A DNA stretch of 39,545 nt, taken from positions 1 to 39,545 of the forward strand of contig JASBRS010000012.1 of the NCBI GenBank assembly GCA_030149325.1. The letters are read 5' to 3'. Within the stretch, counting starts at the first letter, position 1; the number at the start of each line of letters is the position of its first letter. This document shows, piece by piece, positions 7,972 to 15,665 of the stretch. The stretch is from Deinococci bacterium (GTDB lineage: Bacteria; Deinococcota; Deinococci; Deinococcales; Trueperaceae). A program made the translations under genes and the position numbers. The notes beneath the pieces were generated by a model that saw only the letters and a program-made list of their open reading frames with translations, was not told the origin of the DNA and did not search any database.

Positions 7972-8601
7972 TTGGACGAGGCGCAACATCGGAAGGGCAT
8001 CCTGTTCGTCATGACCGGCGCGTCCGGTGTCGGCAAGGACACCATCCGACGGGCCGCCCTGCCCGCGATCGACGGCATGGTCTACTCCATCTCCGCGACC
8101 ACGCGAGGGCGTCGGCCGGGGGAGGTGCACGGCGAGCAGTACTACTTCTACGACCGCACCACCTTCGAGGGCATGATCGAGCGTGACGAGCTGCTGGAGT
8201 ACGCCGACTACGTGGGCGACTACTACGGCACGCCGAGCCTGCCGGTGCGGCAGGCCATGGACGACGGCAGCGACGTGCTGCTGGAGCTGGAGCTGGTGGG
8301 CGCCCGGGAGGTGAAGCGCAAGATCCCGGAGGCAGTGATGCTGTTCATCGCGCCGCCCTCGTTGTACGAACTCGAGCGCCGCCTGCGGGGGCGGGGCACC
8401 GACAGCGAGGCCAAGATCCAGAAGCGCCTGGCGCGGGCGCGCGACGAGATCCGCGCGGTCCGCGAGTTCGACTACGCCATCGTCAACGACGTCCTCGAGG
8501 ACGCCGTGGGGCTCTTCACCAGCATCATCCGCGCCGAGCGGGCACGCGCCAGCCACCTCCAGGACAGCGACGTCGCCGACTTCCTGCGCGAGCAGGGCTG
8601 A
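7972..8601 (+). CDS. gmk: Guanylate kinase
   Basis: Gmk converts GMP to GDP with ATP. The 209-residue product has a P-loop (MTGASGVGKDT), the GMP-binding segment SISATTRGRRPGEVHGEQYYF, YADYVGDYYGTP, the LLELELVGAREVKR region, and the lid around LRGRGTDSEAKIQKRLARAR. The usual P-loop GPSGxGK is here GASGVGK. I favour TTG at 7972 because GAGGAG lies about 11 bases upstream and the extra N-terminal residues from the ATG at 7918 (Arg/His-rich) look non-native; that ATG is close to the promoter and cannot be excluded. It heads the common gmk-rpoZ-coaBC order. Confidence 0.9.
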   Translation: MDEAQHRKGILFVMTGASGVGKDTIRRAALPAIDGMVYSISATTRGRRPGEVHGEQYYFYDRTTFEGMIERDELLEYADYVGDYYGTPSLPVRQAMDDGSDVLLELELVGAREVKRKIPEAVMLFIAPPSLYELERRLRGRGTDSEAKIQKRLARARDEIRAVREFDYAIVNDVLEDAVGLFTSIIRAERARASHLQDSDVADFLREQG

Positions 8602-8649
8602 CGCCCCCGACCGCAGCGGCGTGCTGCACGCGCGGGCGTCGGGCCGTCG

Positions 8650-8657
8650 TGTAGAAT
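8650..8657 (+). promoter_or_regulatory. Probable -10 element for rpoZ
   Basis: TG followed directly by TAGAAT (8652-8657) resembles a -10 element in the 158-base gap between gmk and rpoZ. It would give a leader of about 95 bases, which contains a GC-rich stretch (CCGCCGCCATGGCGGGCGG) able to form a hairpin near 8672-8690. Motif evidence only. Confidence 0.42.
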
Positions 8658-8759
8658 CACCTGTTAGGCCCCCGCCGCCATGGCGGGCGGCCCCGGAGCA
8701 GCGGCGGGAGGTGCCCGCTCTGCGTGCGGTGCGGGCGAGGCCCGCTGAAGGAGGACGAG

Positions 8760-9059
8760 GTGGCCCAGGAAGGCTACGACACCCTGATGGCGCTGACCGA
8801 CTCGCGCTACCGGCTGTCGATGATCGTGGCGAGGCGCGCTGCTCAACTCAAGGCGGGCATCCCGACCACGCTCGACGTCGACGAGGCGCCGCGGACGAGC
8901 AACACCGTGAGCCTGGCCATGAAGGAGCTGGAGACGGGTCGCGACATCGTGTGGGGCGACGAGCTCCCGAGCACCGACGATCTCAAGCGGTTGGTGGAGC
9001 GACGCCCGGAGGAGCCGAGCTTCGGTGTCGCCCGACCCGAACCGGCCGACGAGGCGTAG
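8760..9059 (+). CDS. rpoZ: RNA polymerase omega subunit
   Basis: Omega helps fold the beta-prime subunit and completes core RNA polymerase. The 99-residue protein contains the family core: YDTLMALTDSRYRLSMIVARRAAQL, with the helix that latches beta-prime, and then TVSLAMKELETGRDIVW. A perfect ribosome site AAGGAGG at 8748-8754 selects the GTG at 8760 over an upstream in-frame ATG at 8724. It overlaps the start of coaBC by 35 bases, which implies translational coupling. The length and position after gmk are typical. Confidence 0.93.
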   Translation: MAQEGYDTLMALTDSRYRLSMIVARRAAQLKAGIPTTLDVDEAPRTSNTVSLAMKELETGRDIVWGDELPSTDDLKRLVERRPEEPSFGVARPEPADEA

Positions 9060-10275
9060 ACCCCGCCTGATCGTCGCCGCCAGCGGCGGCATCGCGGCCA
9101 CCAAGACGCCGTCGGTGCTGCGCCGGCTGCGGGAGGCGGGCTGCGAGGTACGCGCCGCCGCGACCGACGACGCCTATGCCTTCGTGACGCGCCTGTCGCT
9201 GGCGGTCGCGGCCGGCGGCGAGGTGTTGGACCGCGAGCTGTGGTTCCGTGCCGACGGACGCGTGCGCCACCTGGAGTGGGGGCGCTGGGCCGACGGCCTG
9301 GTGGTGGCCCCCGCGACGGCCGACGCTCTGGCGTCCGCCGCGTCCGGCAGGGCCCACGACGTGGTGTCGGCGCTCATCGCCGGCGGCGTACCGCGCGTGC
9401 TGTGGGCGCCCGCCATGAACCCCGCGATGTGGGAGCATCCCCCCGTACAGGCCAACGTGCGCACCCTGGCGGCGCTGGGGCACGCCTTCGTCGGCCCCGT
9501 CGAGGGACCCCTGGGTGGGGTCGAGGAGGGCACGGGCATGGGCAGGATGGCGGAGCCCGAGGCGATCGTCGCGGCGGCGTTGGGGCTCCCCTTCGATCGT
9601 GACCTGCAGGGGGTACGGGTGCTGGTGTCCGCCGGCCCGACGCGCGAGTACCTCGACCCCGTGCGTTTCCTGAGCAACCCGTCCAGCGGCCGGACCGGCT
9701 TCGCGGTCGCGGAGGCGGCCCACGCCCGTGGGGCTTCCGTGACGTTGGTGACGGGCCCGAGCGGGCTGCCCGATCCGCCCGGCGTGGAGGTGGTGCGGGT
9801 CGAGGACGCCGCCTCGATGGGCGCCGCCCTCGAGGCGGCCTTCGACGCGTGCGACCTGGTGGTGATGACGGCGGCCGTCGGGGACTGGCGCGCGGCCGAG
9901 CGCTCGGACCGCAAGGAGCCCAAGACGGAGGGCGACCTCACCGTGCGGCTGGTGCGCACGCCCGACCTGCTGGCCGGGCTGGCGCGGCGCCGCCGTCACC
10001 AGGTGCTGGTCGGCTTCGCGATGGAGACGCACGAGGGCGTCGAGCGGGCGGCGCGCAAGGCGCGCGACAAGGGCCTGGCCTTCATCGCCCTGAACTACCC
10101 CGCCCGTGAGGGCGTCGGCTTCGCGGCGGAGGCCAACGACATCACGCTCGTGCGTGCCGACGGCTCGGCGCAGCCCTGGCCTCGGATGTCGAAGCGCGAC
10201 CTGGCCGACCGGTTGCTCGACGAGGCGCTGCCGTTGTTGTCGCGTGCGGCCGACGACGTCACGGACCCCGCCTGA
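9025..10275 (+). CDS. coaBC: Bifunctional phosphopantothenoylcysteine decarboxylase / phosphopantothenate-cysteine ligase
   Basis: CoaBC adds cysteine to phosphopantothenate and decarboxylates the product, two steps of coenzyme A synthesis. The 416-residue protein has the FMN-binding CoaC domain first (ASGGIAATKTPSVLRRL; His and Trp in VRHLEWGRWADGLVVAPATAD; PAMNPAMW). The CoaB domain follows (VSAGPTREYLDPVRFLSNPSSG, MTAAVGDWRAAE, VGFAMET). Odd: the CoaC cysteine that normally sits in an ACGD-type motif before GxGRM is absent; the sequence reads GGVEEGTGMGRMAEP. The GTG start at 9025 lies inside the end of rpoZ, with GGAGG upstream. Confidence 0.93.
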   Translation: MSPDPNRPTRRRPRLIVAASGGIAATKTPSVLRRLREAGCEVRAAATDDAYAFVTRLSLAVAAGGEVLDRELWFRADGRVRHLEWGRWADGLVVAPATADALASAASGRAHDVVSALIAGGVPRVLWAPAMNPAMWEHPPVQANVRTLAALGHAFVGPVEGPLGGVEEGTGMGRMAEPEAIVAAALGLPFDRDLQGVRVLVSAGPTREYLDPVRFLSNPSSGRTGFAVAEAAHARGASVTLVTGPSGLPDPPGVEVVRVEDAASMGAALEAAFDACDLVVMTAAVGDWRAAERSDRKEPKTEGDLTVRLVRTPDLLAGLARRRRHQVLVGFAMETHEGVERAARKARDKGLAFIALNYPAREGVGFAAEANDITLVRADGSAQPWPRMSKRDLADRLLDEALPLLSRAADDVTDPA

Positions 10276-10282
10276 GCCGGGT

Positions 10283-10302
10283 TATACTGAATAATTATGC
10301 CG
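10283..10302 (+). promoter_or_regulatory. Leaderless-type promoter with half ARG box over argR start
   Basis: TATACT at 10283-10288 is a near-perfect -10 hexamer ending only eight bases before the argR ATG (10297), so the transcript likely begins at or next to the start codon. The bases right after it, TGAATAATTATGCC (10288-10301), carry a perfect left half of the ARG-box consensus (TGAAT, AT spacer), while the right half is poor. This suggests self-repression by ArgR. Motif-based inference. Confidence 0.6.
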
Positions 10303-10755
10303 AGCAAAGAGTACCGCCAACGTCTGATCGCGGAGCTGGTGGAGAGCGAGTTCATCTCCACCCAGGCGGAGATCGCCGAGCATCTCGCGAGGCGCGGCAT
10401 CAAGGTGACGCAGGCGACCATCAGTCGTGACGTCAACGAGCTGCGTCTGGTGCGCCTGCCCGCGGGGAACGGGCAGCACCGCTACCGCTCGACCCCGCTG
10501 ACGGCGCAGGAGGACGTGGTCGGCGAGCTCGGCCAGCGCTTCCGGCTGTTCGTCCGCGACCTCGACCGCGGCGAGAACCTCATCGTGATCACCACCGACG
10601 AGGGTCACGCCTCGGGCATCGCGTACGTCATCGACAAGCTCGATCGCGACGAGATCGTCGGTACCCTGGCCGGCCAGAACACCATCCTGGTGATCGGGCG
10701 CAGCGAAGAGCGCGCGATCGCCCTCCTCGAGGAGTTCGAGGCGCTGCTCGAGTAG
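10297..10755 (+). CDS. argR: ArgR-family transcriptional regulator
   Basis: The 152-residue protein has the ArgR layout. An N-terminal winged helix (residues 1-70) includes ISTQAEIAEHLARRGIKVTQ and TISRDVNELRLVRLP. A C-terminal oligomerisation and ligand domain (about 80-152) includes NLIVITTDEGHASGIAYVID and IVGTLAGQNTILVIGRS. In classical ArgR/AhrC the last motif is GDDT, whose two aspartates bind arginine; here it is GQNT. The family assignment is firm, but arginine as ligand is doubtful. No arginine gene is next to it. The -10 hexamer eight bases before the ATG indicates a leaderless mRNA. Confidence 0.88.
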   Translation: MPSKEYRQRLIAELVESEFISTQAEIAEHLARRGIKVTQATISRDVNELRLVRLPAGNGQHRYRSTPLTAQEDVVGELGQRFRLFVRDLDRGENLIVITTDEGHASGIAYVIDKLDRDEIVGTLAGQNTILVIGRSEERAIALLEEFEALLE

Positions 10756-10822
10756 GGCCCGACCTACCGTACCCGGGCCGCCGGCGGGCCGCCCTCCGGC
10801 ACCTTCCGGGGGACGGTCGCCG

Positions 10823-10831
10823 TGCTAGCCT
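10823..10831 (+). promoter_or_regulatory. Extended -10 promoter for the TPR gene
   Basis: TGC followed by TAGCCT at 10823-10831 forms an extended -10 element. It leaves a short leader that carries the ribosome site TGGAGG (10841-10846) before the ATG at 10852. No clear -35. Confidence 0.5.
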
Positions 10832-10851
10832 GACGCCATCTGGAGGCCCGC

Positions 10852-11847
10852 ATGCGTAGGTGCTTGCTCGTCCTGACCACCCTCCTCCTCGGCGCCAGCG
10901 CCTTGGCGTCGAGCCTCGTCGTGTACCCCTTCGACAGCCAGGATGCGCTGCTGGGCGTGGCCGTCGCCGACCGCGTGGCTACCGCCTTCGACGGTCCCAT
11001 GCAGGTCGTCGGGCCGGGCACCGCTCCGGGCCTGGTGCCGCCGCTGGTGGCGCCGGGCGGCTTCATCAACCTGGCCACGTTGCTCGGGCCGAAGACGATG
11101 ACCGGACCGAGCGGCGCCCCGATCCTGCGCGGCGCCCTCGGAGCCGACGTCGCGGTCACCGGCTCCATCGCCGTAACCGACGCCGGTTACCGCCTCGACC
11201 TGGTGGTCGCCTCGGCCGCGGGTCTGCGCCAGGCCGTCGTCGAGGCGCCCAAGGACGCCCCCGGGACGCTGGCCGTGAAGGCGGCCGGGGTGGTGGCCGC
11301 GGTGACGGGGCAGGCCTCGGCCGCCGTCGATCCCAAGCTCGACCTCAGCGGGAGCTACGGAGCGTACGTGCGCGCCCTCGCCCTGCTGTCGGCGGGCCTG
11401 CCGCAGGACGCCGCCAACGCCTTGGCGCAGGCCGGCCCCTCCGACGCGCTGCCGCCGCAGGCGCAGCGCCTGGCCGCCGATCTCGACGCCGTTCTCCACG
11501 GCGGTGACGCACGCGACCCGCTGCGCGTGGCGGTGGCGTCGTTGAGCCTGGCGCAGCTCGACGCGGCACACAGCGCGCAGCTGTTCCAGGCCGCCGAGCG
11601 GGCCACGGGGCTGGGAGTGGCCCAGGTGTGGATCGGCGCCCTCGACAGCAGCGTCAATGACAAGCAGGGGGCCGCGGCCGCCTTCGACCGCGCCGCCGGT
11701 GCCTACCCCTTCGGCCGCGCCGCCCGGGCGGCGTTCCTGAACGAACGCGGCGACACCGCCGCCGCCCTCGCCGACGTCAAGGCGGTGCTCGACAACGCCG
11801 CCGACGACCCGGCCGCGCTGCTCGGCGCCTCGGTGGCGGCGCAGTAG
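10852..11847 (+). CDS. Secreted TPR-type protein, N-terminal part before an in-frame amber codon
   Basis: This part (331 residues) starts with a signal peptide (RCLLVLTTLLLGASALASS), followed by a domain resembling N-terminal domains of surface proteins that bind or sense (VYPFDSQDALLGVAVADRVA, then GALGADVAVTGSIAVTDAGY). Helical repeats begin near residue 165. The frame ends at TAG 11845-11847, yet the same frame stays open and coding-like for another 1296 bases, to 13143. The original protein would be 763 codons long. The promoter, ribosome site and ATG are intact, so a truncated secreted protein could still be made. No function recognised beyond TPR scaffold. Confidence 0.8.
   Translation: MRRCLLVLTTLLLGASALASSLVVYPFDSQDALLGVAVADRVATAFDGPMQVVGPGTAPGLVPPLVAPGGFINLATLLGPKTMTGPSGAPILRGALGADVAVTGSIAVTDAGYRLDLVVASAAGLRQAVVEAPKDAPGTLAVKAAGVVAAVTGQASAAVDPKLDLSGSYGAYVRALALLSAGLPQDAANALAQAGPSDALPPQAQRLAADLDAVLHGGDARDPLRVAVASLSLAQLDAAHSAQLFQAAERATGLGVAQVWIGALDSSVNDKQGAAAAFDRAAGAYPFGRAARAAFLNERGDTAAALADVKAVLDNAADDPAALLGASVAAQ
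11845..11847 (+). other. In-frame TAG codon splitting one long TPR reading frame
   Basis: The bases read CAG TAG GCC at codon 332 of a 764-codon frame running from 10852 to 13143. Both sides are in the same frame with the same high-GC codon pattern and the same alpha-helical repeat character. A single C-to-T change from CAG, or a change from another sense codon, would explain it. A sequencing error is equally possible. Confidence 0.9.
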
Positions 11848-11985
11848 GCCAAGCAGGTCGAGCTGGAGAAGAGCGCCCTCCAGGCGCTGGACCGCGCCGC
11901 CCCGTTCCAGACCTACGGCTTCGAGCGCCTGTCCTACATCGCCTTCGACCAGAACGACCCGCTGGCGGCCGCCGAGGCGCTGAAG

Positions 11986-13143
11986 GTGGCGGTGGAGCTC
12001 GAGCCCGGGAGCGCCCTGTACTGGACCAACCTGGGCTGGTCGTACTACCTCCTCGGCTTCCTGAACGAGAGCGAGCAGGCCTCGCTCAAGGCCCTCAGCC
12101 TCGATCCCGGGGAGACCATCGCCGACTACAACCTGGGCCTCGTCCGGGTCGTGACCGGCCGGCTGCAGCAGGGCATGAGCGCCTACAGCGACGCCCTGCG
12201 CGTCGACCCCAAGGTGGACGCCGAGGCCATCGGCGACCTGGAGCGAGCCCGCGGTCGCTACCCCGATCAACCGGGGGTCGCGTTCGCCCTCGCCTGGCTG
12301 TACGAGGCCGACGGTCAGCGCAGCGAGGCGCTGCGGTCGTACCAGGCCTACCTCGGGGAGTCGGCCGCCGACGCGCCGCTGCGCAGCGAGGCGCAGGCGC
12401 GCGCCGAGGCCCTGAGCGCGCCGCCTCCCGTGATGGAGCTCGGCGGCGGCATCACGCTCACGCTCGGCAAGCGCGGGTCGGCCGCCAGTCCCTACCACCC
12501 GTTGGACGCCGTCTACCCCAGCTTCGAGCTGAGCACCCCCGGCGATGCGCTCCCGCGGCGCGTCACGCTGAGCTACCGCTTGCTGGGGATGGACGGCGCC
12601 GAGCTGGCGCGCGCCAGCGAGGAGGTGGCGATCCCCCAGAACGCGGTCGGATTCGTGGTCGACGACCTGGCGCTGACCCTGCCCGCAGACCTGACACCCG
12701 GGAGCTACCGGATCACCGTCCTGGCGACGGCGGCCGACGGGCGCAAGGTCGACGGTGCGACCACCGTCGAGGTGGCGGCCGGTGCGGTGCCGCTACGTCA
12801 GCTCCTCGGCCGCGCCATCACCATGACGGCGCTGAACAGCAACGCCCCGCTCTACGGCGCGGGCGATCTCGATCATCCCGAAGGGCTGGTGGGGGTGCTG
12901 GTCCAGGAGCTCCGCGCGACCGCCAACGAAGCGGAGCAGGCCCTGCCGAAGGCGACCAACGGGCGCTTCGCCGGCCTCTCCGGAGCCCAGGTCTTCGAGC
13001 GCAGCACCGCGCAGGACGTGGGGGACTTCCTGACCTACCTGCTGGCCTCGGGGGCCCACGACACCAGCTTCACCTTCGTGGACGCCTACGCGCAGTGGGT
13101 CCTGGACGGCACGCCGGCCAAGCCGGCGGCGAGCGGTCCGTGA
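11986..13143 (+). CDS. TPR-type protein, C-terminal part after the amber codon
   Basis: The open frame resumes directly after the TAG (11848) and could restart at GTG 11986, though no good ribosome site lies before it. It contains clear TPR units (GSALYWTNLGWSYYLLGFLN, PGVAFALAWLYEADGQRSEA), then a beta-rich domain from about 12430 (FELSTPGDALPRRVTLSYRL, LPADLTPGSYRITVLATAAD) and a helical C-terminus. As it lacks a signal peptide, a separately made product would stay in the cytoplasm, so this is more likely the broken half of the upstream gene. It ends 30 bases from the convergent TraB-family gene. Confidence 0.75.
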   Translation: MAVELEPGSALYWTNLGWSYYLLGFLNESEQASLKALSLDPGETIADYNLGLVRVVTGRLQQGMSAYSDALRVDPKVDAEAIGDLERARGRYPDQPGVAFALAWLYEADGQRSEALRSYQAYLGESAADAPLRSEAQARAEALSAPPPVMELGGGITLTLGKRGSAASPYHPLDAVYPSFELSTPGDALPRRVTLSYRLLGMDGAELARASEEVAIPQNAVGFVVDDLALTLPADLTPGSYRITVLATAADGRKVDGATTVEVAAGAVPLRQLLGRAITMTALNSNAPLYGAGDLDHPEGLVGVLVQELRATANEAEQALPKATNGRFAGLSGAQVFERSTAQDVGDFLTYLLASGAHDTSFTFVDAYAQWVLDGTPAKPAASGP

Positions 13144-13173
13144 CGGGTCCGTGACCGGCGACGGGGCCGCGCT

Positions 13174-14472
13174 TCAGCCGAGCAGCCGTCCGAAGATGCG
13201 GAAGCCGGCCAGGTAGGTCCCGATCGCCGACCCGAGGGTCGACAGCAGGAACACCAGGAAGATGCGGGCGACGCGGTTGCGCCACCAGCCGCGCAGGGTG
13301 GTGACGTCGGCGCGCAGGCTGGCGAAGTCGCCGACGTTGGGCTTGCGGAGCCACAGCTCGACGCCCGCGGCCACGAAGCCGGCTCCGACCAGCGGGTTCA
13401 GCGAGGTGAGCGGCGCGGCCAACGCGGTCGCGACCACCGTGAGGGGATGAGCCAGCGCGATGGCGGCGCCGAGGCCGGCCAGCCCGCCGTTGATCACCAC
13501 CCAGTCGGCCAGCAGCGACAGCCCGAGGGAGGGGCTGCGCGCGAAGCCCAGCACGAAGCCGACCAGCACCACGGCCACGATCATCCACGGCACGATCTTC
13601 CCCCAACGCCGGCCCTTCGGGACCTGCGCGAGCTCCGCGATGCGTTCCGCGGGAGGGCTCGACGGCGGCTCCGCCAGCGTCGCGGCGATGCCCTGGAGGT
13701 GCCCGGCCCCGAGCACCACCAGCACCTTGCGGGCGGCTCCCGGGAGCGACGCCTCCTGCTCCAGGCGGGCCGCCATGTAGCGGTCGCGTTCCTGGATGAG
13801 GGGGACGTAGAGGCGTTCGGAGCGCTCGGCGAACTCGGTGAAGGTGGCCTCCAGCATGTCCCCTTCCTTGAGCCGCTCGATCTCCTCCTCGGTGATCTCC
13901 TCCCGGCTCAGGACGCTGGCCGCCAGGCCCGCCAGCAGGGTCATGCGTTGCCACCAGGGGACGTTGGCGTAGACCCGCCGCAACGTGACCCCGATGTCGC
14001 GGTCGACGAGCAGCAGGTCGACCTCGGCCGCGCGCGCGCCCTCGATGGCGGCCCGCATCTCGGCGCCCGGCTCGATGCCGAGCTGGTCCGCCAGCCGCTG
14101 CTGGAACGCCCCCAGCGCGAGGTTGGCGGCGACCATCCCCGCCTTGCCTTCGCGGAACACGCGGAAGAGGTCCATCTTGGCCCAGCGATCGGCATCGGTC
14201 AGGGCGGCGTAGCGCCCGGCATCGAGCTCGACCGCGACGGCGTCGAAGTGCCCGCTGCGGGCCAGGGCGCCCACGACCTCGGCGCTCGCGCGCGACACAT
14301 GAGCGGTGCCCAGGAGCGTGTAGCGCGTCCCGTGCGCCGTCACGGTGACGACCGGCTGGTCGCCCACCAACGACCGCAGCTCGGGCTCCAGGTCGTTCGC
14401 GGAGGTCGGGGAGGGGGCGTCGGAGACGGGCGTCGTCGGCTCCTGAGTGGCGCCGTCGGGGGGTTCGGTCAT
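13174..14472 (-). CDS. TraB family membrane protein
   Basis: This 432-residue protein has the TraB/PrgY domain: TLLGTAHVSRASAE (residues about 53-66), FDAVAVELDAGRYAAL, the ERDRYMAARLE segment and VLVVLGAGHLQGIAATL, which hold the conserved His, Glu and Arg positions of the family. The C-terminal third has several membrane helices (VPWMIVAVVLVGFVLGF; GLAGLGAAIALAHPLTVVA; ARIFLVFLLSTLGSAIG). TraB proteins inhibit peptide pheromones in Enterococcus, but the wider family is probably a metal-dependent membrane peptidase group; the substrate here is unknown. The ATG at 14472 is right behind a -10 hexamer. Confidence 0.9.
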   Translation of the reverse strand: MTEPPDGATQEPTTPVSDAPSPTSANDLEPELRSLVGDQPVVTVTAHGTRYTLLGTAHVSRASAEVVGALARSGHFDAVAVELDAGRYAALTDADRWAKMDLFRVFREGKAGMVAANLALGAFQQRLADQLGIEPGAEMRAAIEGARAAEVDLLLVDRDIGVTLRRVYANVPWWQRMTLLAGLAASVLSREEITEEEIERLKEGDMLEATFTEFAERSERLYVPLIQERDRYMAARLEQEASLPGAARKVLVVLGAGHLQGIAATLAEPPSSPPAERIAELAQVPKGRRWGKIVPWMIVAVVLVGFVLGFARSPSLGLSLLADWVVINGGLAGLGAAIALAHPLTVVATALAAPLTSLNPLVGAGFVAAGVELWLRKPNVGDFASLRADVTTLRGWWRNRVARIFLVFLLSTLGSAIGTYLAGFRIFGRLLG

Positions 14473-14478
14473 GGCGCG

Positions 14479-14484
14479 AGTGTA
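14479..14484 (-). promoter_or_regulatory. Leaderless-type -10 for the TraB-family gene
   Basis: TACACT on the minus strand ends six bases before the ATG at 14472. With no ribosome site between, the mRNA is probably leaderless. Confidence 0.55.
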
Positions 14485-14521
14485 CCCAACCGGAGGCGGG
14501 GAGGGCCGTTCCGGCGCAGCC

Positions 14522-15562
14522 TCAGGCCCGCGTGAGGCTGCGCAGGGCGCTGATCTGCTCGACCGTCGCCATCACCAGGAGGCGATCGCCCGCCTGCAGG
14601 ACGAAGCCCGACTCGGGGTTGGGGTGCGTCTCCTGGCCTCGGAACACCGCCAGCACGCTGGCGCCCGTGCGGCGTCGGAGGTCGAGCTCCTGCAGCGTGC
14701 GGCCCGCCAGCTCGCTGGTCTCGGCCACCGCCTCCTCCTCGATGGAGAGCTCGCCCCGCCGTTCGCGCAGGGTGCCGTGCAGGAAGTCGACGGTCGACGG
14801 CCTCACCACGGTGTTGGCGAGCCGGCGCCCGCCCAGGGTGTAGAGGTCGATGGCGCGATCGGCCCCCGCCCGCTCGAGCTTGCGGACGGCCGAGGGGTCG
14901 TCGGCGCGGGCCACGATCAGGAGCGCGGGGTTGAGGGCGCGCGCGGTCATCACCACGAAGGCGTTGGTGGCGTCGGAGTTGGTGGCGACGATGAGGCCGC
15001 GGGCGCGCGCCAGGCCGGCGCTCTCCAGGACCTCCTCGTCGTCGCCGTCGCCCACCACGAAGGGCACGTCGGCGTCCTGCAACAGGGCGCCGACGCTGGG
15101 GTCGGAGTCGACCACCACGAAGGGCACGCGCTCGTGGGCGAGCTCCTCGGCGGAGCGACGGCCCATGCGACCGTAGCCCACCACCACGACGTGCCCCGAG
15201 AGGGCGGCGATGCGTTGTCTCATGCTCCTCCTCCCGAACGGGTCGCGCACCTGCTGCGCGACCAGGAAGTCCATCACCGCAGCCAGCAGGTAGAACAGGC
15301 TGCCGATGCCGGCCACCGCCACCACGATCGCCACCAGCCGACCGACGGCATCGAGCGGGTAGAGCTCGCTGTAGCCCACCGTGGTGACGGTGATGAAGGT
15401 CATGTACAGCGCGTCGAGCCAGCTCGCGCGGAAGGGGGCCCAGGTCACCTTGAAGGCGACCGTCCCCAGGACCACCACCGCGGCGAACAGCAGCAGCGGG
15501 TAGCGCACGCTGGCCAGGAAGCGCAGCCACTCGTCGGGCCGACGTTCGGAACGCCGTCTCAT
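14522..15562 (-). CDS. Potassium channel with RCK/TrkA regulatory domains
   Basis: The 346-residue protein is a two-helix K+ channel of the MthK type. Membrane helix 1 is about residues 21-37, the pore helix leads to the selectivity filter TVGYSE (61-66), and helix 2 is about 75-98. The RCK domain follows: nucleotide-binding VVVVGYGRMGRRSAEEL, acidic VVVDSDPSV, and LIVATNSDATNAF. A TrkA-C domain ends the protein (FVLQAGDRLLVMATVEQI). An internal Met at residue 114 (MRQRIAAL) stands where MthK-type genes start a free RCK form, so a second product is possible. It is followed by the TraB gene on the same strand. Confidence 0.93.
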   Translation of the reverse strand: MRRRSERRPDEWLRFLASVRYPLLLFAAVVVLGTVAFKVTWAPFRASWLDALYMTFITVTTVGYSELYPLDAVGRLVAIVVAVAGIGSLFYLLAAVMDFLVAQQVRDPFGRRSMRQRIAALSGHVVVVGYGRMGRRSAEELAHERVPFVVVDSDPSVGALLQDADVPFVVGDGDDEEVLESAGLARARGLIVATNSDATNAFVVMTARALNPALLIVARADDPSAVRKLERAGADRAIDLYTLGGRRLANTVVRPSTVDFLHGTLRERRGELSIEEEAVAETSELAGRTLQELDLRRRTGASVLAVFRGQETHPNPESGFVLQAGDRLLVMATVEQISALRSLTRA

Positions 15563-15665
15563 GCGGTGGCCCTTCCGGTACCCCGGCCGCCGCCCCGCAC
15601 GCGCGGAGCGGCGTGGGCGATCCGAGCGGGAGGCCGAGCCGCCGGGCGGGGCCGACGCGGGCGTT

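Noticed and set aside
8670-8692. GC-rich palindrome before rpoZ as a terminator for gmk
   Set aside because: It contains CCGCCGCCATGGCGGGCGG but lies after the rpoZ -10 element and lacks a T-run, so a role in termination is not supported.
13130-13160. Direct repeat of the type GGTCCGTGAC near the end of the TPR gene as a mobile-element target duplication
   Set aside because: Too short, adjacent copies, and no element between them; likely chance.
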